Positions 1 to 10,045 of a stretch of DNA of 64,000 bases are shown here, one piece after another (positions within the stretch are counted from its first letter, which is position 1; each line of letters begins with the position of its first letter). Origin of the DNA: Helicobacter_D ganmani (GTDB lineage: Bacteria > Campylobacterota > Campylobacteria > Campylobacterales > Helicobacteraceae). The position numbers were made by a program, and so were the translations under genes. The notes under the pieces are model-generated. The model had not been told where the DNA came from. It searched no databases and worked only from the letters and a program-made list of their open reading frames with translations. The stretch lies in the NCBI RefSeq assembly GCF_965138225.1, contig NZ_CBCSAX010000009.1; one strand, 5' to 3'.

Positions 1-1497
1 TGTTTTAGTATTGTCCATAGAATCTTAAAAGGGAGTTTTGAGATTCCAAAGAAAGATTTAGAATCTTTAAGGAGGATTTGTCCTAATTGGTAGCTAAGAT
101 GGGATTGGACACGAGAAGTAGCGGTAAAAAATGTTTCATATCTGCTAGATTCCCTATTCTCTTTAAATAAATGTTGATAAATCGGCATAAAACTCACCGA
201 TTTTAAAAATAAAAATTCTTGGATACACTCCTCTACATTTTTAAGATTCACATTTTTCATAAATACACATTGTTGTATCTGATTATTCTTATCTTTGATG
301 ATTCGCTGTTTTAATCCTGTTTTTTGTGCAATTTTTTGTAAAATAAGCAAAAATTCATCAAATTTTATTTCCTCTTTGCATCTTTGCACTACAAGTTGCA
401 ATTCACAAGAAATATCCCACTCACCATAATGATGTTTATACACAAAACAATAGAATATTTCTTTTATCAGCAAATGAGAATAAATTTCTGCAACACCATT
501 TAATTTGGGAGAAATATAAAGACAGGCAGAATCACCAAAAATCCTTTTTTCTAATCTCAAAATCAAAGGTGTCAAGTAATGCAAAGATAATAAAAATCCA
601 TATAGATTTCCTAGATTTTCTATTGGGAGATTGCTTTTTTTATATTCAAATTCCTTCGTTTGTTGTGAGATTCTCTCCCATTCTTTATGATTAACATACC
701 ACTCTCCAAAGAGTAAAGAACTAAAAGCAGAGGACCAAAATTTAGAACCACTCACTGCGTGAATAATAGCGACATCTTTAGAGCAATGAGGGCTATAAAG
801 AGCAATATTCGCGACACGCAATGGAGCAAAACTTAAATGATATTCATAGGCAATAATTCCAAAGGGTATTTCATCACTCATTGCTACTTCCGATAAAACC
901 CCCAAAGAATAACAACGACTAACAATCTTATAGCATTCTAACCTTAAAGGAATGTGAAGTTTTTCTTAAAATATTCTTTGAGAAGCTAATAACACCGCCA
1001 TTGCGTTTAGCTATTTCTTGTTCGTTAATCTCTGCAAAATTACTCAAATAAGCTTCTATTTGTTTTCTCTGTCCATTGCCCCATTTAAAGTCTGTATCTA
1101 CTGCTAAAATATCTTCAATGGAATTTTGCACCAACACATCAGAATCAAGCCAAATCACATAATCATAATCCCGCAACAAATCAAAACAATAAAATTTCGC
1201 GTAAATATGATGCCCATATCTTTTATCTTGTGCGATACATTCTGGTATTTCTTCATTTGTTGCACAACTAAACTCCCTTTCAAAATCCTCATAGCCAAAG
1301 GCAACAAAAGCGATTTTATCTCTCCAAATCAGAGAAATTTTATCCCTTTTCTCTTGTGGCATATCTGTATAAACAAAAACTCTATCAATCAAGGATTCAT
1401 TGTATCTCTTAAGCCCGATTATCACATTTGCAATCGCAAAGTCTAACTTCTCATCTCCTGCTAAAACTATGGCGACTTTTTTATTTTGTTGATTCAT
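1..1497 (-). pseudogene. Frameshifted GT8-like glycosyltransferase, 3' end beyond the left edge
   Basis: The first 179 or so codons from ATG 1497 (AGGGA ribosome site) read as a GT-A type glycosyltransferase: an N-terminal nucleotide-sugar strand (KVAIVLAGDEKLDFA) and a metal-binding DxD in VIWLDSDVLVQ near residue 120. The frame then stops at 928. Shifting by one base at the A5 run on the minus strand (960-964) opens a second frame that runs without a stop to position 1, so the intact protein would exceed 495 residues. Seen: one extra base relative to a continuous frame. Known: DxD glycosyltransferases of this kind build lipooligosaccharide or other surface glycans in Helicobacter. Inferred: inactive allele, phase-OFF state or assembly error. 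The distal part ends in an HLSYQLG motif shared with other genes here. Confidence 0.75.
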
Positions 1498-1564
1498 TTT
1501 GTCCCTATTTAATGAAATTTAAATACAGATTCTATCATTTTCTTTGAGCAATTACCATAAAATA

Positions 1565-1574
1565 CCCCCCCCCC
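1565..1574. repeat. C10 homopolymer in a divergent intergenic region
   Basis: Ten consecutive C (G10 on the minus strand) lie 67 bases upstream of the minus-strand glycosyltransferase ATG and about 145 bases upstream of the cjaA-like ATG. Stop codons separate the tract from the glycosyltransferase frame, so it is not coding. A TAGAAT -10-like box follows it by roughly 30 bases on the minus strand, which puts the tract near -45. Length change by slippage could therefore alter promoter strength rather than reading frame (inference). Confidence 0.8.
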
Positions 1575-1717
1575 GCAGAATCCAAACTTAAAAAAGTTTT
1601 CAAAAATAAAACTTAAAAACAACAAATAAAGATTGAATTTAAAATATGGTTATGATTTTTAAGATTTTATTGTTAAAATTACACGCATTTTTGCAAAATA
1701 ATTTTCAAGGAAAATCA

Positions 1718-2545
1718 ATGAACAAGTTTTCAAAACTATTTTTGACTTTCGCTTTTGGAGCATTGCTTGTAGGCTGCGGAAATAGTACAAGCACAGAAAA
1801 AGTGAGCAATGGTTTGGAATCCATTAAACAAAAAGGAATCATTACCATTGGAGTTTTCAGCGACAAACCACCTTTTGGTTTTGTAAATGATAAAGGCGAG
1901 AATGATGGATTTGATGTCGCAATCTCAAGACAAATCGCCAAAGACCTTTTAGGAGATGCCAACAAGGTAAAATTTGAATTGGTTGAAGCAGCAAGTCGCG
2001 TAGAATTTTTAAAAAGCGGCAAGGTAGATGTAATAATGGCAAACTTTACACAGACCAAAGAACGCGCAGAAGTGGTGGATTTTGCTACTCCTTATATGAA
2101 AGTTGCGCTTGGAGTTGTTTCCAAAGACGGCGCAATTCAAAGTATAGAAGACTTAAAAGGCAAAAAACTCATTATCAACAAAGGCACAACTGCGGACTTT
2201 TACTTTACTAAAAATCACCCAGAGATTGAGCTTTTAAAATACGACCAAAACACAGAAGCTTTCTTAGCTCTTAAAGACGGGAGAGGTGTAGCCTTAGCGC
2301 ACGATAATCTACTAGTTTTTGCTTGGGCAAAAGAAAATCCAGAATTTAAAGTCGGAATCGGAAAATTAGGTGAAGAAGATGTTATCGCACCGGCAGTAAA
2401 AAAGGGGGATAAAGAGTTATTGGAATGGCTAAATTTAGAGATAAAAACACTCAACGAGAATGGTTTTATGAAAGAAGCTTACAATAAAACACTTGCTCCA
2501 ATTTATGGTGAAAATCAAATAGAATCCGTGCTTTTTACCAAATAA
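1718..2545 (+). CDS. cjaA: CjaA-type amino-acid (cysteine) ABC transporter substrate-binding lipoprotein
   Basis: A family 3 periplasmic solute-binding protein that captures an amino acid, by similarity cysteine, for an ABC importer. The 275-residue product begins with a basic n-region and hydrophobic helix ending in the lipobox LVGC (Cys20), so it should be a lipid-anchored inner-membrane lipoprotein. The mature part begins LESIKQKGIITIGVFSDKPP and carries the family signatures VDVIMANFTQTKERAEVVDF and INKGTTADFYF, closely resembling Campylobacter CjaA. I chose ATG 1718 over an upstream ATG at 1646 because 1718 has AAGGA seven bases ahead and starts the signal peptide. TTAAAAT at 1673-1679 is a plausible -10 box. 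The permease and ATPase genes are not adjacent. Confidence 0.88.
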   Translation: MNKFSKLFLTFAFGALLVGCGNSTSTEKVSNGLESIKQKGIITIGVFSDKPPFGFVNDKGENDGFDVAISRQIAKDLLGDANKVKFELVEAASRVEFLKSGKVDVIMANFTQTKERAEVVDFATPYMKVALGVVSKDGAIQSIEDLKGKKLIINKGTTADFYFTKNHPEIELLKYDQNTEAFLALKDGRGVALAHDNLLVFAWAKENPEFKVGIGKLGEEDVIAPAVKKGDKELLEWLNLEIKTLNENGFMKEAYNKTLAPIYGENQIESVLFTK

Positions 2546-2556
2546 AATTCTTTTTT

Positions 2557-2584
2557 CGTAAGAATCCAGCTTAAGATTCTTACG
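2557..2584. terminator. Hairpin after the cjaA-like gene
   Basis: A perfect 10-bp inverted repeat (CGTAAGAATC / GATTCTTACG, 8-nt loop) lies 12 bases past the stop codon. The T-run precedes rather than follows the stem, so it is not a classic intrinsic terminator; it may instead stabilise the 3' end. Confidence 0.4.
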
Positions 2585-2694
2585 AGATTCTTAAACTTCA
2601 ACTTTTTCACAACTCAAATATTCAAGTTAATCACTTTATTAGTAATAATAAGTTAAAATCACAATTCTATCCATACCAAATTTGAAGGCTTACA

Positions 2695-5600
2695 ATGAGT
2701 CAAACGCCGAAATTTACGCATTTACATTTACATACAGAATATTCCTTGCTTGACGGATTAAATAAAATCAAAACTTTAGCAAAAAAAATTAAAGAATACG
2801 GAATGGAAAGCGTAGCAATCACGGACCACGGCAATATGTTTGGTGCGATTGAATTTTATAAGGCAATGAAAGCAGAGGGTATTAAGCCGATTCTAGGAAT
2901 GGAAGCTTATTTGCACAATGCAGAGAATATTAGCGACAAAAATAATCAGCGATTCCATCTCTGCCTTTATGCCAAAAACCTAGAGGGCTACAAGAATCTA
3001 ATGTATCTAAGCTCACAGGCTTGCTTGTATGGATTCCATATGAAACCGCGTATTAGCAAAAAAATGCTAGCAGAACACAGCGCGGGGCTCATTTGCAGTA
3101 GTGCGTGTCTCAATGGCGAAGTGCAGTGGCATTTAAACCTCAAAAAAGATGACAACAAAGGAAGAAAAGGCTATGAGCACGCGAAAGAAGTCGCACTAGA
3201 ATACAAAGAAATTTTTGGGGAAGATTTTTATTTAGAACTTATGCGGCACGGAATCCAAGAGCAGCAACTCATTGACAATCAACTCCTCAAATTATCCCAA
3301 GAAACAGGAATTAAAATCATTGCAACCAACGATACGCATTATACTTACCAAAGTGATTCCACAGCACAAGAAGTAGCCTTTTGTATCGGCTTTGGCAAGG
3401 ATTTTAACGACCCCAATCGTATGCACCATACTGTGCAGGAGTTTTACATCAAAACACCTGCACAAATGGCGGAACTTTATGCGGATTTGCCAGAGGCTCT
3501 TGAAAATACACAAGAAATTGCGAATAAATGTGATTTAGAACTGCATTTAGGCGACCCCACGCCTCCTAGCTTTAAATTCACGCAAGAATACGCACAGGCT
3601 GAAGGATTAGATTTCACAAAAGATAGTGAATATTTTGCTTATAAATGTCGTCAAGGCTTAGAAAAACGACTTTTAAATGTGGAATCTAGCCGACATCAAG
3701 AGTATAGAGAAAGACTTGAACGTGAGATTGAAATTATCAACAAAATGAAATTTCCCGGCTATATGCTGATTGTTTGGGATTTCGTGCGCGCGGCAAAAGA
3801 ACGTGGAATCCCAGTAGGTCCCGGTCGTGGAAGTGCAGCAGGAAGCTTGGTTGCATTTTGTTTAGAGATTACCAATATTGACCCAATGAAATACGATTTA
3901 CTCTTTGAGCGATTCTTAAATCCCGAACGCGTAAGTATGCCAGATATTGATATGGACTTCTGCCAAAGCAGGCGCGAGGAAATTATTAATTATGTTACCG
4001 AAAAATATGGGCAACACAATGTAGCGCAAGTCGTTACTTTTGGTATGATGAAAGCTAAAGCGGTGATTCGTGATGTGGCACGCGTTATGGGAATGCCTTA
4101 TGGAGACGCAGATACCTTTGCAAAACTAATTCCAAAAGAATTGGAAATCACCCTAGAGGAAGCCTACAACAAAGAACCAAAAATCGCGGAACTCCTTGCA
4201 AGTAGCCCACTTGCAAAAAAAGTGTGGGATTTTGCAATTATTTTAGAGGGCACAAAGCGGAATCCCGGCACACACGCGGCGGCTATCGTGATTGACTCTG
4301 AACAAGAACTATGGCACAAAGCCCCGCTTTATCGCTCTTTGCGTGATGGAATCGTTGTTACGCAATACTCTATGAAATTCCTTGAAGATGTGGATTTAAT
4401 TAAATTTGACTTTTTGGGCTTAAAAACGCTGACTTTGATTGACAACGCCTTAAAACTCATCAAACAGAGATATAACAAAGACATAGACTTCCTAAGCGTA
4501 GATGTAGATGACAAAAAAGTCTATGAAACTTTGCAAAGTGGCAATACACTTGGCGTCTTTCAGATAGAATCTAGTATGTTTCAAGGGATTAACAAGCGTA
4601 TGCGTCCAAGCACTTTTGAAGACATCATTGCTATCATTGCACTAGGGCGTCCTGGTCCTTTAGAATCAGGAATGGTGAGCGACTTTATTGATAGAAAGCA
4701 CGGCAAAGCACCTATTGTTTATATGTTTCCAGAATTAGAGCCTATTTTGCGTCCTACTTATGGAACAATTGTATATCAAGAACAAGTAATGCAAATTGTG
4801 CAAAAAATTGGGGGATTTAGTTTAGGAGAGGCGGATTTGATTCGTCGTGCAATGGGTAAAAAAGATGCAAAAATTATGGCAGACAATAAAAGCAAATTCT
4901 CCGAAGGTGCGGTTGCACAAGGATTTAATAGAGCCAAAGCGGAGGAATTATGGGAACTCATTGTTAAATTTGCAGGCTATGGATTTAACAAATCCCATTC
5001 TGCCGCTTATGCTATGGTAACTTTTGAAACTGCCTATTTAAAAACTTATTATCCTAAAGAGTTTATGGCGGCTCTCCTCACTTCAGAAAAAAACGATACA
5101 GACAAAATCGTAGAATACATTGAAGAAGCGAATCAAATGGGGATTAAGGTGCTTCCACCCAATATTCAAAAATCAGAACTAGAGTTTAGCGTTGCAGAAG
5201 TTAATGGAGAAAGCTGCATTTTGTTTGGACTTGGCGCAATCAAAGGAGCGGGAGAAGTTGCAATCAATATCATTTTAGACGAGCGCAAAAATAGTGGAGA
5301 TTTTAAAGATTTAGAGGATTTCTTAGGGCGCATTGACCCACAAAAAGTAAATAAAAAGGCATTAGAATCTTTCATTAAAAGCGGTGCAATGGACGATTTC
5401 AACTACACGCGCAAATCCTTATTAGAACAAATAGAATCTCTAACCGAAGCCGCAAAAGCAGCACAAAATGCCAAAAAAGAAGCAGAAAATTCGCTCTTTG
5501 GCAATGATGAAGAATTAGTAGGAGTGAATCTCAACTTAGAACATTACGAAGAATTTAGCCAAAAAGAAATTTTAGAATTTGAAAAAGAAAGCTTGGGATT

Positions 5601-6189
5601 CTATGCTTCTGGACATCCGCTAGATTCTTACAAAGAAATATTCAAATCTATACAATGCACTTCCACGAATCAAATCAAAGACATCGCCGAAAATAGCCGT
5701 ATTTTGATTGCGGGCAAGATTGAGGATATTATCAAAAAATTTTCAAAAAATGGCAAACCTTATGGAATCTTAAAACTTCAAGATTTATATGGCAGTGTAG
5801 AATTAACAATCTTTGAACAAACCTTAAAGCAACTAGACAATATAGAAGACAAAGAAAAACCAATTGCAGTCAAATGCCTCGTGCAAGAACAAGATGAAAC
5901 CAAAAAACTCAAAGCAGAAAAAGTTTTAACCTTAGAGGACGCAAAAAAAGAAAAGGTAGATTTTGTGATTCAAAAGGCAGATACTAGCGAACCTTTGATG
6001 CTTGTGCTAGATTTTCATACAGACACGGACATCTTGCGACTCTTAAAAGAAGCCGCACTGCGTCATCAAGGCAAACGCGAACTTAGAATTCTATTTAGAA
6101 CCCAAACACAAGAGCTAGAAATGATTAGCGCATTATGCGTGCATAGTGAAATCAAAGAGGAATTTAAACAACTCCAATGGCAAAACTAA
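2695..6189 (+). CDS. dnaE: DNA polymerase III alpha subunit
   Basis: Catalytic subunit of the replicative DNA polymerase, 1164 residues, slightly shorter than the H. pylori protein. The PHP domain opens with HLHLHTEYSLLDG (residues about 8-20) and ITDHGN. The palm holds the paired catalytic aspartates in PDIDMDF near residue 416 and the third acidic patch in DLIKFDFLGLKT near residue 565. An OB-fold follows in the last 200 residues (RILIAGKIEDI...YGILKLQDLYGSVELTIF). Start ATG 2695 agrees with the family N-terminus; a TTAAAAT -10-like box sits at 2653-2659. Its end overlaps the next gene by 13 bases, implying translational coupling. Confidence 0.97.
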   Translation: MSQTPKFTHLHLHTEYSLLDGLNKIKTLAKKIKEYGMESVAITDHGNMFGAIEFYKAMKAEGIKPILGMEAYLHNAENISDKNNQRFHLCLYAKNLEGYKNLMYLSSQACLYGFHMKPRISKKMLAEHSAGLICSSACLNGEVQWHLNLKKDDNKGRKGYEHAKEVALEYKEIFGEDFYLELMRHGIQEQQLIDNQLLKLSQETGIKIIATNDTHYTYQSDSTAQEVAFCIGFGKDFNDPNRMHHTVQEFYIKTPAQMAELYADLPEALENTQEIANKCDLELHLGDPTPPSFKFTQEYAQAEGLDFTKDSEYFAYKCRQGLEKRLLNVESSRHQEYRERLEREIEIINKMKFPGYMLIVWDFVRAAKERGIPVGPGRGSAAGSLVAFCLEITNIDPMKYDLLFERFLNPERVSMPDIDMDFCQSRREEIINYVTEKYGQHNVAQVVTFGMMKAKAVIRDVARVMGMPYGDADTFAKLIPKELEITLEEAYNKEPKIAELLASSPLAKKVWDFAIILEGTKRNPGTHAAAIVIDSEQELWHKAPLYRSLRDGIVVTQYSMKFLEDVDLIKFDFLGLKTLTLIDNALKLIKQRYNKDIDFLSVDVDDKKVYETLQSGNTLGVFQIESSMFQGINKRMRPSTFEDIIAIIALGRPGPLESGMVSDFIDRKHGKAPIVYMFPELEPILRPTYGTIVYQEQVMQIVQKIGGFSLGEADLIRRAMGKKDAKIMADNKSKFSEGAVAQGFNRAKAEELWELIVKFAGYGFNKSHSAAYAMVTFETAYLKTYYPKEFMAALLTSEKNDTDKIVEYIEEANQMGIKVLPPNIQKSELEFSVAEVNGESCILFGLGAIKGAGEVAINIILDERKNSGDFKDLEDFLGRIDPQKVNKKALESFIKSGAMDDFNYTRKSLLEQIESLTEAAKAAQNAKKEAENSLFGNDEELVGVNLNLEHYEEFSQKEILEFEKESLGFYASGHPLDSYKEIFKSIQCTSTNQIKDIAENSRILIAGKIEDIIKKFSKNGKPYGILKLQDLYGSVELTIFEQTLKQLDNIEDKEKPIAVKCLVQEQDETKKLKAEKVLTLEDAKKEKVDFVIQKADTSEPLMLVLDFHTDTDILRLLKEAALRHQGKRELRILFRTQTQELEMISALCVHSEIKEEFKQLQWQN

Positions 6190-6539
6190 ACTTTACCTTA
6201 GAAGCAAAATTTCAAGACACATTGGACACTTTATGTAAAAAATGCGGGGAGTTAAAAAGTGCGTGTGTTTGCAAAAGTAACCTTACCCTAAAAGAAAAGG
6301 ATTCCTACCTTTTAGGTATTAATGAAGAAAAAGCCAGCGGCAAAGACATTACGCGTTGTGGAATCTTTTATGAGAGCAAAGAGGAAATGCAAAAGATTCT
6401 AAAAGAGGTAAAAAAACATTTTGCAAGCGGAGGAAAGCTAGAGGAAAAAGAAAGCGGAATCTCCCTTATTTTGCAAGGTAAACACAAAGAAAATCTCAAA
6501 TCTTTTCTGAAAGAAAAAAATTTTAAATTTAAGAAATAA
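6177..6539 (+). CDS. SUI1/YciH-like small protein with Cys-rich N-terminus
   Basis: A 120-residue protein whose second half follows the SUI1/eIF1-like fold of bacterial YciH: a lysine-rich helix (MQKILKEVKKHF), a glycine turn (ASGGKLEE), then GISLILQGKHKENLKSFLKEKNFKFK, matching YciH's typical 'VIEIQGDKRDLLKSLLEAKG' ending. The first half has CKKCGE and CVCK, a possible zinc knuckle. YciH influences fidelity of translation initiation; that role here is inferred from the fold only. It overlaps dnaE by 13 bases and is followed one base later by rluB, so the three probably share an mRNA. Confidence 0.72.
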   Translation: MAKLNFTLEAKFQDTLDTLCKKCGELKSACVCKSNLTLKEKDSYLLGINEEKASGKDITRCGIFYESKEEMQKILKEVKKHFASGGKLEEKESGISLILQGKHKENLKSFLKEKNFKFKK

Positions 6540-6540
6540 A

Positions 6541-7332
6541 ATGCGACTCAATCAATACATTGCACACCATTCTAAATATTCAAGACGCGAGGCAGACAAA
6601 CTGATTCTTGAGGGCAAAGTCAGCATAAAACACAAAGTTATCACAGACTTTGCTTACCAAGTGCAAGAGGGAGAAAAAATCTATCTCAACGACAAATTAC
6701 TAAAGGCAAAAGAGGAATACACGATAATTGTTTATCACAAGCCAAAGGGCGAACTTGTAAGCAAAAAGGACGATAGAGGACGACGTGTCATTTTTGATTC
6801 CTTGCCTAAACGATTCGCACATTTTACGCCTGTGGGGCGACTAGACTTCACAAGCGAGGGCTTGCTTTTGCTTAGTGATAATGTCAAAGTTGCGCACACC
6901 CTTATGGAAAGCAACTTAGAACGCGTGTATCTGCTTAAATTATCGGGCAAGATTCAAGAAAATGTGTTTGATGCAATGGAATCAGGATTAAGCCTAAGCG
7001 ACGCAAGCGCAGGTGCGCATAGCAAAAGCAAGATAACGCGAATGGATTTTGCACCCTTTGCGGGCTATACTTGCATTAAAAATACCTCAAAATACTCCAA
7101 AATCAAAGTTGCAATCACAGAGGGAAAAAACCGAGAACTTCGCCGATTTTTTGCGCATTTTGGGTTAGAAGTGTTGGATTTGAAACGCATTGCTTATGGA
7201 TTCGTGCATTTAAACAATCTTCCAAGCCAAAAGGTAAGATTCCTAGAACGCAAAGAATACAATAAACTCCACGCATTCTTAAGAGAGATAGAATCCAAAA
7301 ATCCACAAAATAAACCAAAGGAGACAAAATGA
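6541..7332 (+). CDS. rluB: 23S rRNA pseudouridine synthase, RluB/RsuA family
   Basis: Converts a specific uridine of 23S (or small-subunit) rRNA to pseudouridine. The 263-residue protein has an N-terminal S4 RNA-binding domain (MRLNQYIAHHSKYSRREADK onward), then the catalytic core with the invariant aspartate in GRLDFTSEGLLLL at about residue 101, and the RsuA-family motif EGKNRELRRFF near residue 195. Within the family, RluB versus RluE/RsuA cannot be decided with certainty. Its TGA overlaps the ATG of the decayed DUF2972 gene at 7329. Confidence 0.9.
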   Translation: MRLNQYIAHHSKYSRREADKLILEGKVSIKHKVITDFAYQVQEGEKIYLNDKLLKAKEEYTIIVYHKPKGELVSKKDDRGRRVIFDSLPKRFAHFTPVGRLDFTSEGLLLLSDNVKVAHTLMESNLERVYLLKLSGKIQENVFDAMESGLSLSDASAGAHSKSKITRMDFAPFAGYTCIKNTSKYSKIKVAITEGKNRELRRFFAHFGLEVLDLKRIAYGFVHLNNLPSQKVRFLERKEYNKLHAFLREIESKNPQNKPKETK

Positions 7333-9302
7333 ATCCCCATTCCACCAAAGATAGAATCCAAAACCACTTGGCGTATAAACTTGGGCTTTGTATGATTGCT
7401 TTTAATAAAATAGTGGGGGGGGGGCAAGATAAGCAAAATTCTTGAATCTTAAAAATTTTTTATTTTCCTAGCTTTCTTTTTAATCTTTTTAAAATTATCC
7501 AGCTTCACAAAGCCAAAAAACGCAAATATAACGAAATGATAGAAATTTTCCCATCTTTAAAATATCCTCCCTTGCAATCTTGTAAAGATTATCCAGAATC
7601 TTTATCTTATAAATACCATTTAGCTTATCTCTTAGGGGAAGCTCTCTTGCAAACTAACAAAACTTGGTATAGGGGAAGTTATTTCACTCTCCACAAAAAG
7701 ATTCAAAAAGCAAAAGAAAAATATCAAGAGATTTCATATATTACAAAAGAATTAAAAGCTTTTAACCAAAAACTCTATGAACAAATAGATATTATAGAGC
7801 TAGCAAATTCTAGTCAAGAAATCTATTCTTTATTGCAAACTTATAAAGATTATCCACCACTTCTCCAAACATTGTTTTTAAACTTTTCTTTTTTTATGCA
7901 ATATCCTAATGAAATCTTACAATGGCTTAACTCTAAAGAATTTAAAGAACAATATATTAAGACTAATCACCCTTATCCTCCTTTATTGAATCCTGATAGA
8001 TTGAATGCAAAGAGAGAATCTAAAGAATGCAATGTAGAATCCCAAAGAGAGAATAGAGATTCTATCCAACCTTATCCAAACTTAAGTTATGAGAGTATCC
8101 CTGCGGAACTTGCTTGGGATTTGAATTTGCCATTGCCGAGGAATTATTGTGGAATATTGGTTTTTTTTGGATTGAGCGGACATTTGGTACTACTTGCATT
8201 TCTTTATCAATGTGGTGCTTCTATCATTTCTCTATCCAACACAAGATACGCAAAAAAAGATTACTATGCCGCATATCAAACTTTATTAACAAATCACATC
8301 AATTTTTTAACGCATATAAATTATATGCAAGATAAAGAAAATAGAAAGCATATTTTCGCTTTAGCAGATGCTAAAGTTCCTGCGTTGATTAATCTTAGAG
8401 ACCCAATTGGGAGATTAAAACACGGGATAAATCACGGCTGGTATAAAAGCAATCAATGGATTTATGAAATTAATCAACATAAAGAAGCATTAGATAGAGT
8501 AACTTACGGGGGACAGGATAAACCACATTTGGATTTACTAGAAAGTGTTTTGAAAAATAAAAATATTGGAAATATAAGCATTTAGGAATATCATCAAACC
8601 ATTCAAGAAATTAGAAATGCAAGCTCCATCCACTATCTTGATATGCAAGAAATCGTAGGCAAAAGAACTTTTGATACAATGACGCAATTATCTCAAGAGT
8701 TTAGATTCCCACTGCCCAAAGAGGAGGATAGGAAATTCTATGAAAGTAAAATCAATAATCAATACAGATATTTATTGCCCATAATTTTTAGGGTGAATGA
8801 AGAAATCAAGATTTTGGTGGAGCAAAGCACATATAACATAGAATTTATTTTGGGATTAAATTTAAGCTCTTCAATAGTTAGAGGATTCCTTGCGATAAAT
8901 GATTACAATAAAAACGAATTATTAAATCATACATTCTCCATTCTGCAAGACAATATGGATATTATTTCTCAATTAAATTTAGATTCTCTTGGACTTCAGA
9001 TAAAGATTCTTGCCGATAAAAAGCAATCACAAGAAATTGCATACCAAGCTAATCATTCCAATCTCAAAAACGACCTGCAACAATATCTTTTTGCCCTTAA
9101 AGAGAAAATTCAAAGTATTGAAACCAACAAAGTAACCGAATCTCAAGTGTTAGAATATTTAAAAGAACATAAAGATTTAAGAAAAATCTATCAAACTTAT
9201 TTTGAGAAAGAGTTTGTGCATATCAAACAAGTGCGCCCCGATATTGTGGAATCTTGGAAATATTATCAAGAGTTTGAGAGAATGTGTGCAGAGTTGGATT
9301 AA
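7329..9302 (+). pseudogene. Decayed DUF2972-family surface-carbohydrate gene with G10 tract and two nonsense codons
   Basis: One continuous phase runs from ATG 7329 (overlapping the rluB stop) through MNPHSTKDRIQNHLAYKLG, a G10 tract (7415-7424), an in-frame TGA at 7443-7445, a long open stretch (reopening at ATG 7536), an in-frame TAG at 8583-8585, and on to TAA 9302. Both halves resemble the DUF2972 family of Campylobacter and Helicobacter: PAELAWDLNLPLP (near 8100), LINLRDPIGRLKHGINH (near 8390) and, after the second stop, MQEIVGKRTFDTMTQLS...FPLPKEEDR. The family is often annotated as putative sugar or sulfo-transferases; its activity is unknown. Because all pieces are in the same frame with the present G10, the lesions are point nonsense changes and changing tract length alone would not restore it. 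Confidence 0.78.
7415..7424. repeat. G10 homopolymer near the 5' end of the DUF2972 gene
   Basis: Ten G encode V-G-G-G about 28 codons after ATG 7329. This is the expected place for a translational phase switch in DUF2972 genes. With 9 or 11 G the frame stops within a few codons (TAA); with 10 it stops at TGA 7443. Confidence 0.85.
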
Positions 9303-9420
9303 ATTGCTTATCTGTCATTGCGAAAAACAATACTACGAAGCGCACATCACGAAGTAATTTGCCCACGCTTGCAAATCCAAATCTTGCCCTTGATTTTAAG
9401 ATTCCATTGTTAAAGTTAAA
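9303..9420. repeat. Intergenic repeat copy (degenerate)
   Basis: Contains TGTCATTGCGA, GCGCACATCACGAAG and TCTTGCCCTTGATTTTAAGATT. The last segment recurs, slightly changed, at 10139-10161 on the other side of the DUF411 gene. It belongs to the dispersed 'CTCGCAATGAC' family also present at 28250, 52295, 56679 and 59851. No gene is visible in it. Confidence 0.5.
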
Positions 9421-9493
9421 ATTCTGCATTCCACAAGTGGAATCTCATAAAGACAAGAAAAACCCTACAATACCAAGAAATCAAAGGTAATTT

Positions 9494-9973
9494 CTACTTC
9501 ACATTTCCGCTTTTTAACTTTTTCTGACCCTTATAAATGCCAAAAACTTTATATCCACCCTCTTTCGTCATTAACACCACAGGATATTCCTCGTAAGTGC
9601 CCTGCTCCATTCCCGGACTTCCTTGTGGCATTCCGGGCGTAGAAACGCCTATCACATCTTTTGGCTGATTTTCCAACAACCATTCCACTGCATCAACAGG
9701 TACATGCCCTTCAATCGCATATTTCACACCATTTTTTTCTATTACACCCGTATGACAACTCTGGTATTTAGGGGCAATCTTAAAATCCTCCTTGATTTTC
9801 ATAAACAACTCATCATCTTTATGAGATTGCACCAAAAAACCCTTTGTGTGCATATATTTTGCCCATTCCTCACAACAACCGCAAGTTGGGCTAGAATACA
9901 TTTGAATTTCTTTTACAGAATCCCCAAAAAGTGCCATACTCACAAATGCTAGCAAACCTACAATTTTTCGCAT
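9494..9973 (-). CDS. DUF411 (COG3019) exported metal-binding-type protein
   Basis: A 159-residue protein with a signal peptide (MRKIVGLLAFVSMALFGDS) followed by the DUF411 core. MYSSPTCGCCEEWAKYM holds the C-x-C-C cluster characteristic of the family, followed by GHVPVDAVEWLL and the glycine/methionine-rich STPGMPQGSPGME. DUF411 proteins are periplasmic and commonly sit near copper or other metal-handling genes, but no reaction is established. I placed the start at ATG 9973, where AAGGA lies five bases upstream, rather than at ATG 10000, which would put charged residues before the signal peptide. It stands alone between two repeat copies. Confidence 0.82.
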   Translation of the reverse strand: MRKIVGLLAFVSMALFGDSVKEIQMYSSPTCGCCEEWAKYMHTKGFLVQSHKDDELFMKIKEDFKIAPKYQSCHTGVIEKNGVKYAIEGHVPVDAVEWLLENQPKDVIGVSTPGMPQGSPGMEQGTYEEYPVVLMTKEGGYKVFGIYKGQKKLKSGNVK

Positions 9974-10045
9974 ATTTTTCCTTTTATCAAATGTTCGCAT
10001 TATACAAAATCTCTACTTGATTTTACAATCTCTTATTTACGATTC

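Noticed and set aside
1646..1717. Extended N-terminus of the cjaA-like protein from ATG 1646
   Set aside because: No ribosome site, and it would bury the lipoprotein signal peptide that starts cleanly at ATG 1718.
8161..8168. T8 run in the DUF2972 gene as a frameshift site
   Set aside because: The frame before and after it is continuous and family-like, so no shift is needed there.
8643..9302. Separate 219-residue gene after the DUF2972 fragment
   Set aside because: It continues in the same frame from the preceding ORF across a single TAG and carries the C-terminal family segment.
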